Assembly (NCBI GenBank): GCA_020723325.1
Contig: DYJD01000014.1
Location: 111,481 to 175,480, forward strand
Direction: 5' to 3'
DNA: 64,000 nt
Origin: Desulfosudis oleivorans
GTDB taxonomy: Bacteria > Desulfobacterota > Desulfobacteria > Desulfobacterales > SURF-7
In this document: positions 17,741 to 26,154 of the stretch, piece after piece
How the letters are laid out: every line of letters begins with the position of its first letter
Numbering within the stretch: position 1 is the stretch's first letter
The notes under the pieces: generated by a model
Seen by the model: the letters and a program-made list of their open reading frames with translations, nothing else
What the model was told of the DNA's origin: nothing
Databases searched by the model: none
Position numbers and translations under genes: made by a program

Positions 17741-18286
17741 ATGCTGGATATTTCCGTTGCCTACAACCGCTACAAATTTGTGGGTCATGAATTCCTGACC
17801 TGGCTGTGGTTTGTGATCGAAAATGAATCCCGACACTTTTACAAAACCGGGGACGAGGCCCGCGAGATCGGCATCGGCAACCGCATGGTGCTGGAAAGAG
17901 GGCTTGAAAACAAGATCGAAAAGATCACCATCAAGGGGGATGACGCCGGTCTCGAAGAAGGCCTGATGGCCCTGCGCAAAGGCGCCCTGGTCACGGAAAT
18001 CCATCTGACCTACAAGGAGAATGATTTTACCTGGAGTTTCACCCTCATCGGTGAAAGCCTGAGCCTGTCCGGCCTGAAACTGCCCGAGACCGGCCCCATG
18101 GCAAGCAAGGATGACATTGAAGCCACCGTGCTGGATAAAATCTACCTCTATGAAAAGGCTATCCAAATGGTGCAGACCTTGTATGCCCATTTCACCAAAC
18201 TGCGCCTTTCCAATGACTGGAGTAAAACAGAAATCCCGGCCATCCGCAAATGGATCACTTCTGACCGGCGTTTGCAGGAGGTTTGA
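17741..18286 (+). CDS. Probable RdgC C-terminal half
   Basis: A 181-aa protein starting 4 nt after the previous stop, with GGAG from the last codons of that gene serving as ribosome site. By eye its order of elements parallels the C-terminal third of E. coli RdgC. First is an 'FLTWLW' helix at the position of 'LTEWV'. A 'MVLERGLENKIEKITIKGDD' segment against 'GVIRAKKQDLVSEEI' comes next, then 'LVTEIHLTYKEND.FTL' strands, and last a long final helix. The match is weak at residue level and is an inference, supported by gene order. If it is wrong, this is a conserved hypothetical protein co-transcribed with RdgC. Confidence 0.6.
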   Translation: MLDISVAYNRYKFVGHEFLTWLWFVIENESRHFYKTGDEAREIGIGNRMVLERGLENKIEKITIKGDDAGLEEGLMALRKGALVTEIHLTYKENDFTWSFTLIGESLSLSGLKLPETGPMASKDDIEATVLDKIYLYEKAIQMVQTLYAHFTKLRLSNDWSKTEIPAIRKWITSDRRLQEV

Positions 18287-18308
18287 TCCGAATCAGGATT
18301 GATGCTGG

Positions 18309-18360
18309 AAAGTTCGAATATCGAAATACGAAACAAATTCGAATCACCAAAATTTAAAAA
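18309..18360. repeat. Possible dispersed intergenic repeat
   Basis: An AT-rich stretch with internally repeated TTCGAA / CGAAATACGAAA words. Its look recalls short intergenic repeats seen in many deltaproteobacterial genomes. Only this copy is present here, so the call is weak. Confidence 0.25.
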
Positions 18361-18450
18361 ATCATCTGCATGTGGACGCATTATGAGTAATGCAGCAGCG
18401 GATCGCAAAAAAGGCAGGGTCCCGCTGTTTTTTTTCTACCACCCGCTTCG

Positions 18451-18573
18451 TCATGAGAAAATGTGGCCTTGATCATCCTCATTGTTGAAAGCATGCACCG
18501 ACTCCCCACCGAGCTCCTCTTCCAGGTACTCGGTGGGGGTCTGCTGGACGAGGGTGTCTTCGATATATATCAT
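18451..18573 (-). pseudogene. hsdR N-terminal remnant
   Basis: The minus strand from ATG 18573 reads 40 codons: 'MIYIEDTLVQQTPTEYLEEE' then 'LGGESVHAFNNEDDQGHIFS' and stop. The first 33 residues look like the N-terminus of type I restriction endonuclease subunit R, which usually opens '..EDTLVEQT..DYL...LGWESV.AYN'. The remaining 1,000 or so residues are absent. It starts within the stop of the DUF4143 remnant (ATGA-type overlap), a gene order found in type I restriction loci. A dead fragment. Confidence 0.65.
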
Positions 18574-18904
18574 CCGTCACCTTCCCATAGATAGGATATG
18601 GGCACGGCATAGAGTCGGTCGCCAAAGCCTGCTGCGGCTTCGCCATCGTAAAGCACCACGCCGGCGGCAAAGTTGTTTTTTACGGCATCCTTCAGCTTGC
18701 GCAGCCCCTGAAATCATCGTTGGTTACTGTTGCGGCCGCCTTCACCTCAACCCCGGCCATGCGCCCGGCGGATTCCAGCACAATATCCACTTCCACCAGA
18801 TCCTTATCGCGGAAATGGCTGAAGGCCACCGCCTCTTCCCGCCAGGAGGCATGTCGTCGCAACTCCTGGTAAGCGAACGTTTCCAGCAGCCGACCGTACA
18901 CTAA
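18570..18904 (-). pseudogene. Truncated, frameshifted DUF4143 ATPase tail
   Basis: From about 18904 the minus strand reads 'GRLLETFAYQELRRHASW' and the nuclease-like 'EVDIVLE ... GVEVKA' of DUF4143 proteins. It then hits a stop after 'DDFRGCAS'. Moving one frame near 18710 restores the family C-terminus 'LRKLKDAVKNNFAAGVVLYD ... RLYAVPISYLWEG' to a TGA at 18570. So it has both a frameshift and loss of the AAA ATPase N-terminal two-thirds. The break point lies just next to the promoter of the following plus-strand gene. Confidence 0.75.
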
Positions 18905-18911
18905 ATAATAT

Positions 18912-18941
18912 TTGACAGCATGGAACAGCAGAATTTATAAA
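18912..18941 (+). promoter_or_regulatory. Candidate sigma-70 promoter
   Basis: TTGACA (18912-18917), an 18-nt spacer and TATAAA (18936-18941), about 80 nt before the radical SAM start at 19022. It matches the consensus in 11 of 12 positions and is the best sigma-70 candidate in this part of the window. Confidence 0.6.
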
Positions 18942-19021
18942 CAGATGCCCTTTTTAAAACCGTGTGACCGAAAGGCGGTTTTAGGAATGTTTATTAACCT
19001 TGATTGGAAAGTAAAAATTTC

Positions 19022-20620
19022 ATGAAAGTCGCATTGATCGTTTCCCCGTATCCGTTGGCAGAATCTCCGGCACCCCCTTTGGGCTTGTGTTATGCCGCTG
19101 CCGCTTTTGAAACAGCTGGTGCCGAGGTGAGAATATTTGATTATCTAGTACGGGGTTACACACCGGAAAAATTATTCTCTGAGATTCTACAGTTTCAACC
19201 GAATATGGTGGGAACAAATTCGGTTACATTAAATTTTTATCAAGCCGCTGATATACTTCGAGATGTAAAGCTGCGTTTTCCAGAAATCATCACTATTATG
19301 GGCGGTCCGCACGTGACTTTTGATTATAAAAATACTCTTAATCAATATCCGGAAATAGACTTGATTGTTGTAGGTGAAGGTGAAGATACCATTCGGGAAT
19401 TGGTGCAGAAGGGAAGGGATCGCCGTAATTGGTCCCAAATAAAAGGAATTGCTTATACCCAAGATAAGAACGTCTTTTTCACGGGAGAAAGAGACTTTAT
19501 TCAGGATTTAGATACGTTACCTTTGCCCGCCCGTCATTTGATACCTTTGTCACGATATCTGGCCCTTGGTTTTCCGGTGAGCATCATAACCAGCCGTGGC
19601 TGCCCGAATCAATGCATTTTCTGCCAGGGTAGACGGATGGTAGGCGCCAAGGTACGATATCGAAGCATATCCAGTATATTTGATGAAATTGAAGAAATCC
19701 TGGATTACGGTTTTACCCGTATCAATATTGCCGATGATTTTTTCACATCCAACAGCAAACGGGTGGTTGCGTTTTGTGAAGAAATTCATAAGCGCAACCT
19801 GAAATTCGGCTGGAGCGCTTTTGCTAGGGCTGATTCCGTTAACCAGGAATTGCTGAAAACCATGCTGAATACAGGCTGTGATTCTGTTCTATTTGGAATA
19901 GAATCAGGCAACCAAGAAATGCTGGATCGCATCCGCAAGCGGGTTAAACTTGACCGTATCCGCCAGGCTGTGGCAGATTGCCGGGCAGTGGGGATGCGTG
20001 TGGTCGGAACTTTTATCGTCGGTCTTCCCGGCGAATCTCTTGATACTTTAAAGGACAGCCATCGATTTGCCGAGGAACTGGGAATCGAATACGGCTATCA
20101 TTTTTTAGCGCCTTTTCCAGGAACAACTATAAAAGAAAATATGGACCAGTACGACCTGGAATTGTTAACCGAAGATTGGTCGCGCTTTGATGCCAATCGG
20201 GCCATTGTGAGGACATCGCATCTTTCAGCAGAAGATATTGAGCGGTTTGTGAACGAAAATTATTTTTTCCCCATCCAAACTGAAGAAGCCGAAGCTTTGA
20301 AACGATGCCAAGCAGGGGGTGGAACAAAAATTGAAAAACTGCTTTATATCGGAAGGCAAAAAAACGAGATTGTCCACCAACTGTTTCGAAAAAATGTCAT
20401 CGAAAACCAGGGCAGCTTTCCAATCAGCGGAGGAAACGGCCATTCCCAAAAACGATTGGTTGATATAATCTCAAACGCCCTGAATAAGGAAAAGCATATC
20501 GTTGAAAAAATTATTCACGGTATCATTGAATCCGGTTATTTAAAATCCAGAGTAAATCAAGAAACTATCAGTTGGTATTGGACGCACAATAATAGAACAG
20601 ATACTTATAATTGCGCTTGA
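19022..20620 (+). CDS. B12-binding radical SAM protein
   Basis: A 532-aa protein; ATG 19022 is preferred over TTG 19004. The N-terminal about 150 residues form a cobalamin-binding Rossmann-like domain ('IMGGPHVTF', '[12 protein letters not shown]'). The radical SAM core has cysteines in '[12 protein letters not shown]' and SAM-binding motifs such as '[16 protein letters not shown]'. This places it in the BchE/B12-radical SAM class, mostly methyltransferases and ring-forming enzymes acting on unreactive carbon. About 100 C-terminal residues are unassigned. The base composition is more AT-rich than the genes to its left, and both flanks are gene remnants, which suggests acquisition. The last codons overlap a gapA remnant. 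Confidence 0.8.
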   Translation: MKVALIVSPYPLAESPAPPLGLCYAAAAFETAGAEVRIFDYLVRGYTPEKLFSEILQFQPNMVGTNSVTLNFYQAADILRDVKLRFPEIITIMGGPHVTFDYKNTLNQYPEIDLIVVGEGEDTIRELVQKGRDRRNWSQIKGIAYTQDKNVFFTGERDFIQDLDTLPLPARHLIPLSRYLALGFPVSIITSRGCPNQCIFCQGRRMVGAKVRYRSISSIFDEIEEILDYGFTRINIADDFFTSNSKRVVAFCEEIHKRNLKFGWSAFARADSVNQELLKTMLNTGCDSVLFGIESGNQEMLDRIRKRVKLDRIRQAVADCRAVGMRVVGTFIVGLPGESLDTLKDSHRFAEELGIEYGYHFLAPFPGTTIKENMDQYDLELLTEDWSRFDANRAIVRTSHLSAEDIERFVNENYFFPIQTEEAEALKRCQAGGGTKIEKLLYIGRQKNEIVHQLFRKNVIENQGSFPISGGNGHSQKRLVDIISNALNKEKHIVEKIIHGIIESGYLKSRVNQETISWYWTHNNRTDTYNCA

Positions 20621-20772
20621 AGCAAAGCCAAAGCCGTATCCAACATACGGTTGGTATATGCCCATTCATTGTCAAACCAGGTAAAAATTATTACCATCCG
20701 TTTACTATTCACCCTGGTTTGACTGCCGTCGACGATCGCCGAATGACTGTTATGATTAAAATCACAGGAAGC
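20605..20772 (-). pseudogene. C-terminal remnant of GAPDH gene
   Basis: The minus strand reads, in one frame, '[20 protein letters not shown]', then a short linker, then '[20 protein letters not shown]' and 'LLQAQL' before TAA at 20605. This is the conserved C-terminal end of glyceraldehyde-3-phosphate dehydrogenase (family pattern W.DNEW.Y.NRM.D). Only 55 codons remain and an in-frame stop lies at 20773-20775. The remnant's last 16 nt overlap the end of the radical SAM gene on the other strand, marking a recombination junction. Confidence 0.82.
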
Positions 20773-20964
20773 CTAAGGTTCTTCTGTATATTCCAGACAA
20801 ATTAGACAGGCGGGACAGGCGAGATATGACTTGCAATTCAATTCGATAAGATTTATGAGGGGTTTATATAATGATTCGGAATGGGCGTAATGAATCACCA
20901 AAACCGATACTATCGATCATGATATGGTTTTATTCAAATTGGTTAATTGAACAGGAGGTGGGAT

Positions 20965-21906
20965 ATGCCACGAAGCGCGCGGATTGTGATTCCGGATGAA
21001 CCGGCGGTGTATCATATCATGTCCAGAACGGCCCTGGACGGATTTCCATTGGGGGATGTGGAAAAGGATTTTCTGGTGGATCTGATTCGGCGGCTCAGCC
21101 GGATTTATTTTGTGGAAATTTTTGGTTATACAATAATGTCTAATCATTTCCATTTGCTACTTAGAATGCTGCCGGAAAAATCCATTTCGGACGAGGATGT
21201 CAAAAAGCATTATGAGAGATTGTACGGCAAGGACAAGATCTTTCTGGACGGACAGATTCCCTTTCTGAAACACAAATGGACCAGCCTCTCCGAATTCGGC
21301 AAAGAACTGAAGCAGACTTTCTCGCGCTATTACAACAAACGCCATGGCCGGCGTGGCTTTTTCTGGGGTGACCGCTTCAAAAGCCTGATTGTGGAGAAGG
21401 GCGAGACCCTGATCAACTGTCTGGCCTATATCGACCTCAACCCGGTGCGGGCCGGGCTGGTGGCCAAACCCGAGGATTACCGCTGGAATTCCATCGGCTA
21501 CCATGCCCAGCAGAAAAACAAGGGGGATTTTCTTTCCCTGGATTTCGGCCTGAAAGAATTCGGTGTGCTGGACGCCAAGGAGCGTTTGCGCCTTTACCGA
21601 AAATTCTTGTACGAAGCCGGCGCCATTAAGAATGGTGAAGGGAGAAGTGTGAAGGGGAAAAAGGGAAAAGGCATAGAGCAGAAAACCGTGGAAAAGGAGC
21701 GGAAAAAAGGCTACCGCTTCACCCGCACGGACCGGTTTCTTCATCGCACACGCTATTTCACCGATTCCGGCATCATCGGCTCCAAGGACTTTGTGCGACA
21801 ACAATACTTACGCGTTAAAGATTTATTCCAATCCACCAAGGAGAAAAAACCCAAACCCATCTCCGGTTTGAAAGGGCTTTACTCCTTGAAGCGCCTTACG
21901 GAGTGA
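20965..21906 (+). mobile_element. REP-associated tyrosine transposase (RAYT, IS200-like)
   Basis: A 313-aa Y1 transposase-like protein with AGGAGGTG before the ATG at 20965. It opens 'PRSARIVIPDEPAVYHIMSR', has the HUH metal motif in 'MSNHFHLLL', 'FFWGDRFKS' and the catalytic-tyrosine helix 'CLAYIDLNPVRAGL'. A long basic C-terminal extension follows ('VKGKKGKG' and further Lys/Arg-rich stretches). RAYTs are single-copy relatives of IS200/IS605 transposases that move or maintain REP palindromes. No terminal hairpins were identified around this gene. Confidence 0.82.
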
Positions 21907-22014
21907 TCAGTTCACTATTGAAGGAAGTCAAGGATTTTAGCTCAACATCAGGTGGCTGCTTACCTTGTTCTTGCCCGCAGGGGCCAGTCGTTAAAGAGAC
22001 AAACGGCATTCTTG

Positions 22015-22209
22015 TTATGTTGAAGCAGTCAACCCTTGTCTTGAGTTTTTCATTTGCAGTCTTTGTTTTGGGTTACGGCGGACAAGCTGCTTATATTTTT
22101 TTTGTATTTCTTGAATATGTTGGAAGTATCTGTCCGCATCATTGCCGCATTCCGCTTCAATTTCATGCCGGATTTTTCGAATTTCCTTTATGATCGGATC
22201 TTGTATCAT
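22015..22209 (-). CDS. Small partner of PIN toxin (putative antitoxin)
   Basis: A 64-aa highly charged, helical protein starting 'MIQDPIIKEIRKIRHEIE' and ending in a Lys/Arg-rich tail. The ATG at 22209 follows the PIN-domain stop by 2 nt; GGAGGTG from the toxin's last codons is its ribosome site. Small proteins of this kind are found next to PIN genes of this subfamily. Antitoxin function is inferred from position, and the order (toxin first) is the reverse of classical vapBC. Confidence 0.55.
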   Translation of the reverse strand: MIQDPIIKEIRKIRHEIEAECGNDADRYFQHIQEIQKKYKQLVRRNPKQRLQMKNSRQGLTAST

Positions 22210-22211
22210 TA

Positions 22212-22685
22212 TTACACCTCCATCAATTCTTCGGGTGTGCATATTACCGGCGTGCGTATCCCAAATCCGGCGTTTATCTCTTCAATAATCATCTTTACTC
22301 GGCCGCTGACAATATGGGTGCAGTTCCACGATACCAAGAAATCCAGTCCGTGCCACGCCGTCATTGCAAGATGGTATGAATCCGCCCTTGCTTTCTCAGG
22401 AATATCGATCGCACTGAAATAGGCGTCCGCCAATGTCCGCACTTCCGGAACAACTTCAAGGACTGTGAGTCCTGAAATTTTGTCCAACCGAAGTTGAGCT
22501 GCCAGCACGTCTCCTCGGGATATTTCTTCTATCACGATTGGAGAAACAAACGCTTCATATTTGGGCAGTGCCGATTCCCACCATTCATGGGTGATCTGTT
22601 GGTGGGCGGCAATGATCAAGTCCCGGCTATATCTTGCAGTCATATAGCTGATGATCGTTGTTTCCAGATAGACGGTTGGCTTCAT
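22212..22685 (-). CDS. PIN-domain protein, VapC-like toxin
   Basis: A 157-aa PIN domain. Acidic catalytic positions are visible: Glu in 'VYLETTIISY' (Asp is more usual), Glu in 'IEEISRGD', and Asp in 'ARADSYHLAM' and 'GLDFLVSWN'. VapC-type PIN proteins are Mg-dependent ribonucleases that cleave tRNA or rRNA when unrestrained. The ATG has GAGGGGG immediately before it. It overlaps no other gene except for coupling with the small downstream partner. It sits inside the accessory patch that begins near 18.4 kb. Confidence 0.75.
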   Translation of the reverse strand: MKPTVYLETTIISYMTARYSRDLIIAAHQQITHEWWESALPKYEAFVSPIVIEEISRGDVLAAQLRLDKISGLTVLEVVPEVRTLADAYFSAIDIPEKARADSYHLAMTAWHGLDFLVSWNCTHIVSGRVKMIIEEINAGFGIRTPVICTPEELMEV

Positions 22686-22857
22686 GCCCCCTCTTGTTGA
22701 TAAAAATAGGATGCATTCAAGTTATTATTGTAGACAAATATACCCTTGAAGTTGCATATAGTCGAGAAAAAAGAAAAAAAGCGCCAGGTGGACGGACCAA
22801 GCTGAAAAAAGCTCGGACAGGTCAGTAGTGAAAATTATTTAGTCAGGTACTTCTTCT

Positions 22858-24402
22858 CTATAGCGTCATCCCAGGCTGCTTCCGTCTGTCCAAGGCACGG
22901 TATTGGATGGCCTCAGACACATGATCCGGCGTAAAATTTTTTTCTCCAGCCAGGTCCGCAATGGTGCGGGCGATTTTGAGAACGCGGTTATAGGCCCGGG
23001 CAGATAAACCCAATTTATTGACCGCCGATTCTAGAAGCACCATGGAGGCTTGATCTATTTTGCAGTACTGCCGGATTTGGCGGTTGCCCATCTGGGCGTT
23101 GCAAAAAAAATTTTCATGCTGAAAACGCTCATTCTGGACGGCCCGGGCCGCCATCACCCGCTTGCGAATGGCTGCCGACGGCTCGGCCTTTTGATCTGAC
23201 AGGAGTTCGCCATAGGAGAGGGCCGGCACTTCCACATGGATATCGATTCGATCCAGGAGCGGTCCGGAAATTTTGGATCGATATTTGTGGATTTTTTGAT
23301 AGGTGCACAGGCATTCTTTCTTAGGATCGGAAAAATGCCCGCAAGGACAGGGATTCATTGCCGCAACCAGCATGAATGATGATGGATAGGTGATTGTAGA
23401 GGCAGCCCGGGCAATGGTAACCCTTCGATCCTCCATGGGCTGGCGCAAGGCTTCGATGACCGCCTTCCGGAATTCAGGCAATTCATCTAAAAACAGGACA
23501 CCGTTATGAGCCAGGCTGGCCTCGCCTGGGCGCGGGATATGGCCCCCGCCGATGAGGCCGGCATCGGAAATGGTATGGTGCGGGGTTCGGAAAGGCCGTT
23601 GACAAATCAGGGCTTGGCCGCTGGCGAGCATGCCCACCACGGAAAAAACCTTGGTGGTTTCAAGGGCCTCTTTAAAAGAAAGCGGCGGCAGAATCGTCGG
23701 CAGGCGTCTGGCCAGCATGGTCTTGCCAGATCCGGGCGGACCGATCATCAGGAGATTGTGGCCACCGGCAGCGGCTATTTCCATAGCGCGTTTGACATGC
23801 CCTTGGCCGATAACTTCCGAATAATCCGTTGTCACAGGAACATCGATATTAAAAATGCTTCCCAAATCGATTTGTTCCGGTTCAATGGGACGGACTCCGC
23901 GGATAAAGTCCACGGCCTGGAACAGATTTCGCACCGGATAAACCGGAATATCCTTGATTACGGCGGCCTCCCTGCGATTGCCATGGGGCACAATGATACC
24001 GGCATAGCCGTTGTCCCTTGCCGCAATGGCCATGGGCAATGAACCCTTGACAGGTTTTACACGCCCATCCAGGGACAACTCACCCAATATCAAATAATTG
24101 GAAAGGGCTTCCTGGGGTATCAACCCGGTGGCTGATAAAATACCCAGGGCCATGGGCAAATCAAAACCGGTGCCTTCCTTTTTTATATCAGCCGGTGCCA
24201 GATTCACGGTAATTTTATCGGCCGGAAAAACATATCCTGAATTGCTGATGGCGGATTTCACCCGTTCTTTGCTTTCCTTGACCGCGGTTTCCGGCAGGCC
24301 CACAGTAGTAAAGGTCGGCAAGCCTTGAGCTATATCTACTTCCACTTCCACTAGGTAGGCGTCAATACCAAGAACCGCGCCGCTTAAGACCTTGGCAAGC
24401 AT
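22858..24402 (-). CDS. YifB/ComM-family AAA ATPase (Mg-chelatase-like)
   Basis: A 514-aa protein; start at 24402 because AAGGAGG lies 5 nt upstream. Structure: an N-terminal ChlI-like lon-protease-fold domain (1-170) and an AAA+ core with Walker A 'GPPGSGKTMLARRLP' and Walker B 'LFLDELPEF'. A C-terminal Mg-chelatase domain follows, with a zinc-like 'NPCPCGHFSDPKKECLC' motif. The family includes ComM, a hexameric branch-migration helicase in natural transformation. No competence genes lie nearby. It is divergent from lpxC. Confidence 0.9.
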   Translation of the reverse strand: MLAKVLSGAVLGIDAYLVEVEVDIAQGLPTFTTVGLPETAVKESKERVKSAISNSGYVFPADKITVNLAPADIKKEGTGFDLPMALGILSATGLIPQEALSNYLILGELSLDGRVKPVKGSLPMAIAARDNGYAGIIVPHGNRREAAVIKDIPVYPVRNLFQAVDFIRGVRPIEPEQIDLGSIFNIDVPVTTDYSEVIGQGHVKRAMEIAAAGGHNLLMIGPPGSGKTMLARRLPTILPPLSFKEALETTKVFSVVGMLASGQALICQRPFRTPHHTISDAGLIGGGHIPRPGEASLAHNGVLFLDELPEFRKAVIEALRQPMEDRRVTIARAASTITYPSSFMLVAAMNPCPCGHFSDPKKECLCTYQKIHKYRSKISGPLLDRIDIHVEVPALSYGELLSDQKAEPSAAIRKRVMAARAVQNERFQHENFFCNAQMGNRQIRQYCKIDQASMVLLESAVNKLGLSARAYNRVLKIARTIADLAGEKNFTPDHVSEAIQYRALDRRKQPGMTL

Positions 24403-24593
24403 ATTTCCTCCTTTTGGGCCGGAGCAGAATGATGGCATGCTGGTAATATCAAAAGGGTTTGAAAAAACAATGCCAAAAGAAGCATATTCACCTCAACCGG
24501 ATGTCTATACTTGCTTTTTTTTTTGAACCAGCTTAATTTTGAATGGCATTACCGCGCTATTTTGCGCTTAACAATTGAATTTTAAATTATTTT

Positions 24594-25499
24594 ATGTATA
24601 TTCAGCAACGAACCATTGCAAAGCCGATCTCCTGTTCCGGTATCGGTGTTCATTCGGGCAAAATGGTCAACCTAACGATCAAGCCAGCTCCGGAGAACAA
24701 CGGTATTAAATTTATTCGCGTGGATCTACCGAATAGCCCGATCATTCCGGCGCTGTTTAAAATGGTGGTGGATACCAGCTTGGCCACAGTGATCGGAAAA
24801 GACGGTGCGATTGTTTCCACCATTGAACACCTCATGGCCAGTTTTGCAGGTCTATCCATTGAAAATGCCATGGTGGAGCTTGACTCCTATGAGATGCCCA
24901 TAATGGACGGCAGTGCGGCCTTTTTTACCGAACTTATTAAAAAAGCCGGAATAAAAACATTGAGGGTTCCCAGACAGTTTTTTGTCATCAAAGAACCGAT
25001 TGTCCTTGAGGAGGAGGAGCGATCCGTGGCCATTTATCCTGCACCGGTACTCAAGATCACCTGCACCATCGAGTACAGCCATCCTCTGATCCAACGGCAA
25101 ACCCATACCATAGAATTATCCGACCACAATTTTGAATCCGAAATTGCACCAGCCCGAACCTTTGGTTTCATTCAAGATATCGAATATTTAAAACAATATG
25201 GCCTGGGACGGGGGGCTTCCCTGGAAAGCGGTATCGCCATCAGTAACGACCGTATTCTGAATGAAGAAGGCCTGAGATACCCGGACGAATTTGTTCGCCA
25301 TAAAATTTTAGATTGCCTGGGAGATTTTTCCTTATTGGGTCTGCCGCTCCTGGGTCATATTATTGCCCATAAATCAGGTCATTCCTTTCATCATGCCTTT
25401 CTGCAACAATTTTTTTCAAGTAAACATGCCTGGGAAACCAGTGCAATAAATCGTCTTGACCAAAAGAATAGTGATTCATTAAAATCACTTGCCATGTAA
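24594..25499 (+). CDS. lpxC: UDP-3-O-acyl-N-acetylglucosamine deacetylase
   Basis: A 301-aa LpxC, near the usual length of 305. Zinc ligands are His79 ('TIEHLMA'), His236 and Asp240 ('RHKILDCLGD'); the catalytic base is His263 ('SGHSFHHAF'). It catalyses the committed step of lipid A synthesis in the cytoplasm, which shows the organism makes LPS. No convincing ribosome site precedes the ATG. It is followed 50 nt later by the DUF4390 gene and the ntrYX genes in the same direction. Confidence 0.95.
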   Translation: MYIQQRTIAKPISCSGIGVHSGKMVNLTIKPAPENNGIKFIRVDLPNSPIIPALFKMVVDTSLATVIGKDGAIVSTIEHLMASFAGLSIENAMVELDSYEMPIMDGSAAFFTELIKKAGIKTLRVPRQFFVIKEPIVLEEEERSVAIYPAPVLKITCTIEYSHPLIQRQTHTIELSDHNFESEIAPARTFGFIQDIEYLKQYGLGRGASLESGIAISNDRILNEEGLRYPDEFVRHKILDCLGDFSLLGLPLLGHIIAHKSGHSFHHAFLQQFFSSKHAWETSAINRLDQKNSDSLKSLAM

Positions 25500-25549
25500 A
25501 ATCCTGTCCGCTGTTTTCGTTTTGCGGATTTTTGATAAACGTGTGAATT

Positions 25550-26122
25550 ATGAGAAATTTTCAAAAAAAATGTAAAATTGTATTGTCCATCCTGATCTGC
25601 CTTTTGATTTTTCAACAGACGGCATTTCCCAAGGACGCAACACTGACCAATATTGTGGTTACCAATACCCGTGATGACCTGCTTTTGTATTTGGATGTAA
25701 AAGGGGCCTTTACGGCAGAAATGGAAAAAGCGATCTTGAACGGGGTCCCGGCTTCTTTTTCATTTATCATTTCACTCCATCGCGCACGTTCCTTTTGGAT
25801 CAATGAAAAAATCACCGAGTTCAATGTCACCCATACGGTTAAATATAACAATTTAAAAAAAGAGTTTGTTGTCTCGCGGTCTTGGGAAAAAGGCAAACCA
25901 GCCATCACCGATTCTTTTTCAGAAGTTCAACGACTCATGAGTGTAATTGAAGGACTGAAGGTCGTTCCCCTTAGTCAATTGGAAAAAGGATCACAATATC
26001 AATTAAAAGCCAAGGCTGAACTCAGCAAGATGACACTCCCGCTTTATCTGCATTATATTTTCTTTTTTGTCTCATTGTGGGATTTTGAAACAGACTGGGC
26101 CGTCATTGCGTTTACATATTGA
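25550..26122 (+). CDS. DUF4390 protein (exported)
   Basis: A 190-aa protein with an N-terminal signal or anchor segment (IVLSILICLLIF) followed by a beta-rich domain. Its position immediately before ntrY, overlapping by a few bases with the alternative TTG start of ntrY, is that of DUF4390 family proteins. That family precedes NtrY-type kinases in several proteobacterial lineages. It is a plausible periplasmic sensory or assembly partner of NtrY, but no function is established. Confidence 0.75.
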   Translation: MRNFQKKCKIVLSILICLLIFQQTAFPKDATLTNIVVTNTRDDLLLYLDVKGAFTAEMEKAILNGVPASFSFIISLHRARSFWINEKITEFNVTHTVKYNNLKKEFVVSRSWEKGKPAITDSFSEVQRLMSVIEGLKVVPLSQLEKGSQYQLKAKAELSKMTLPLYLHYIFFFVSLWDFETDWAVIAFTY

Positions 26123-26154
26123 ATAAGCGCACTGCGGCCGCATGTAACCGATTC

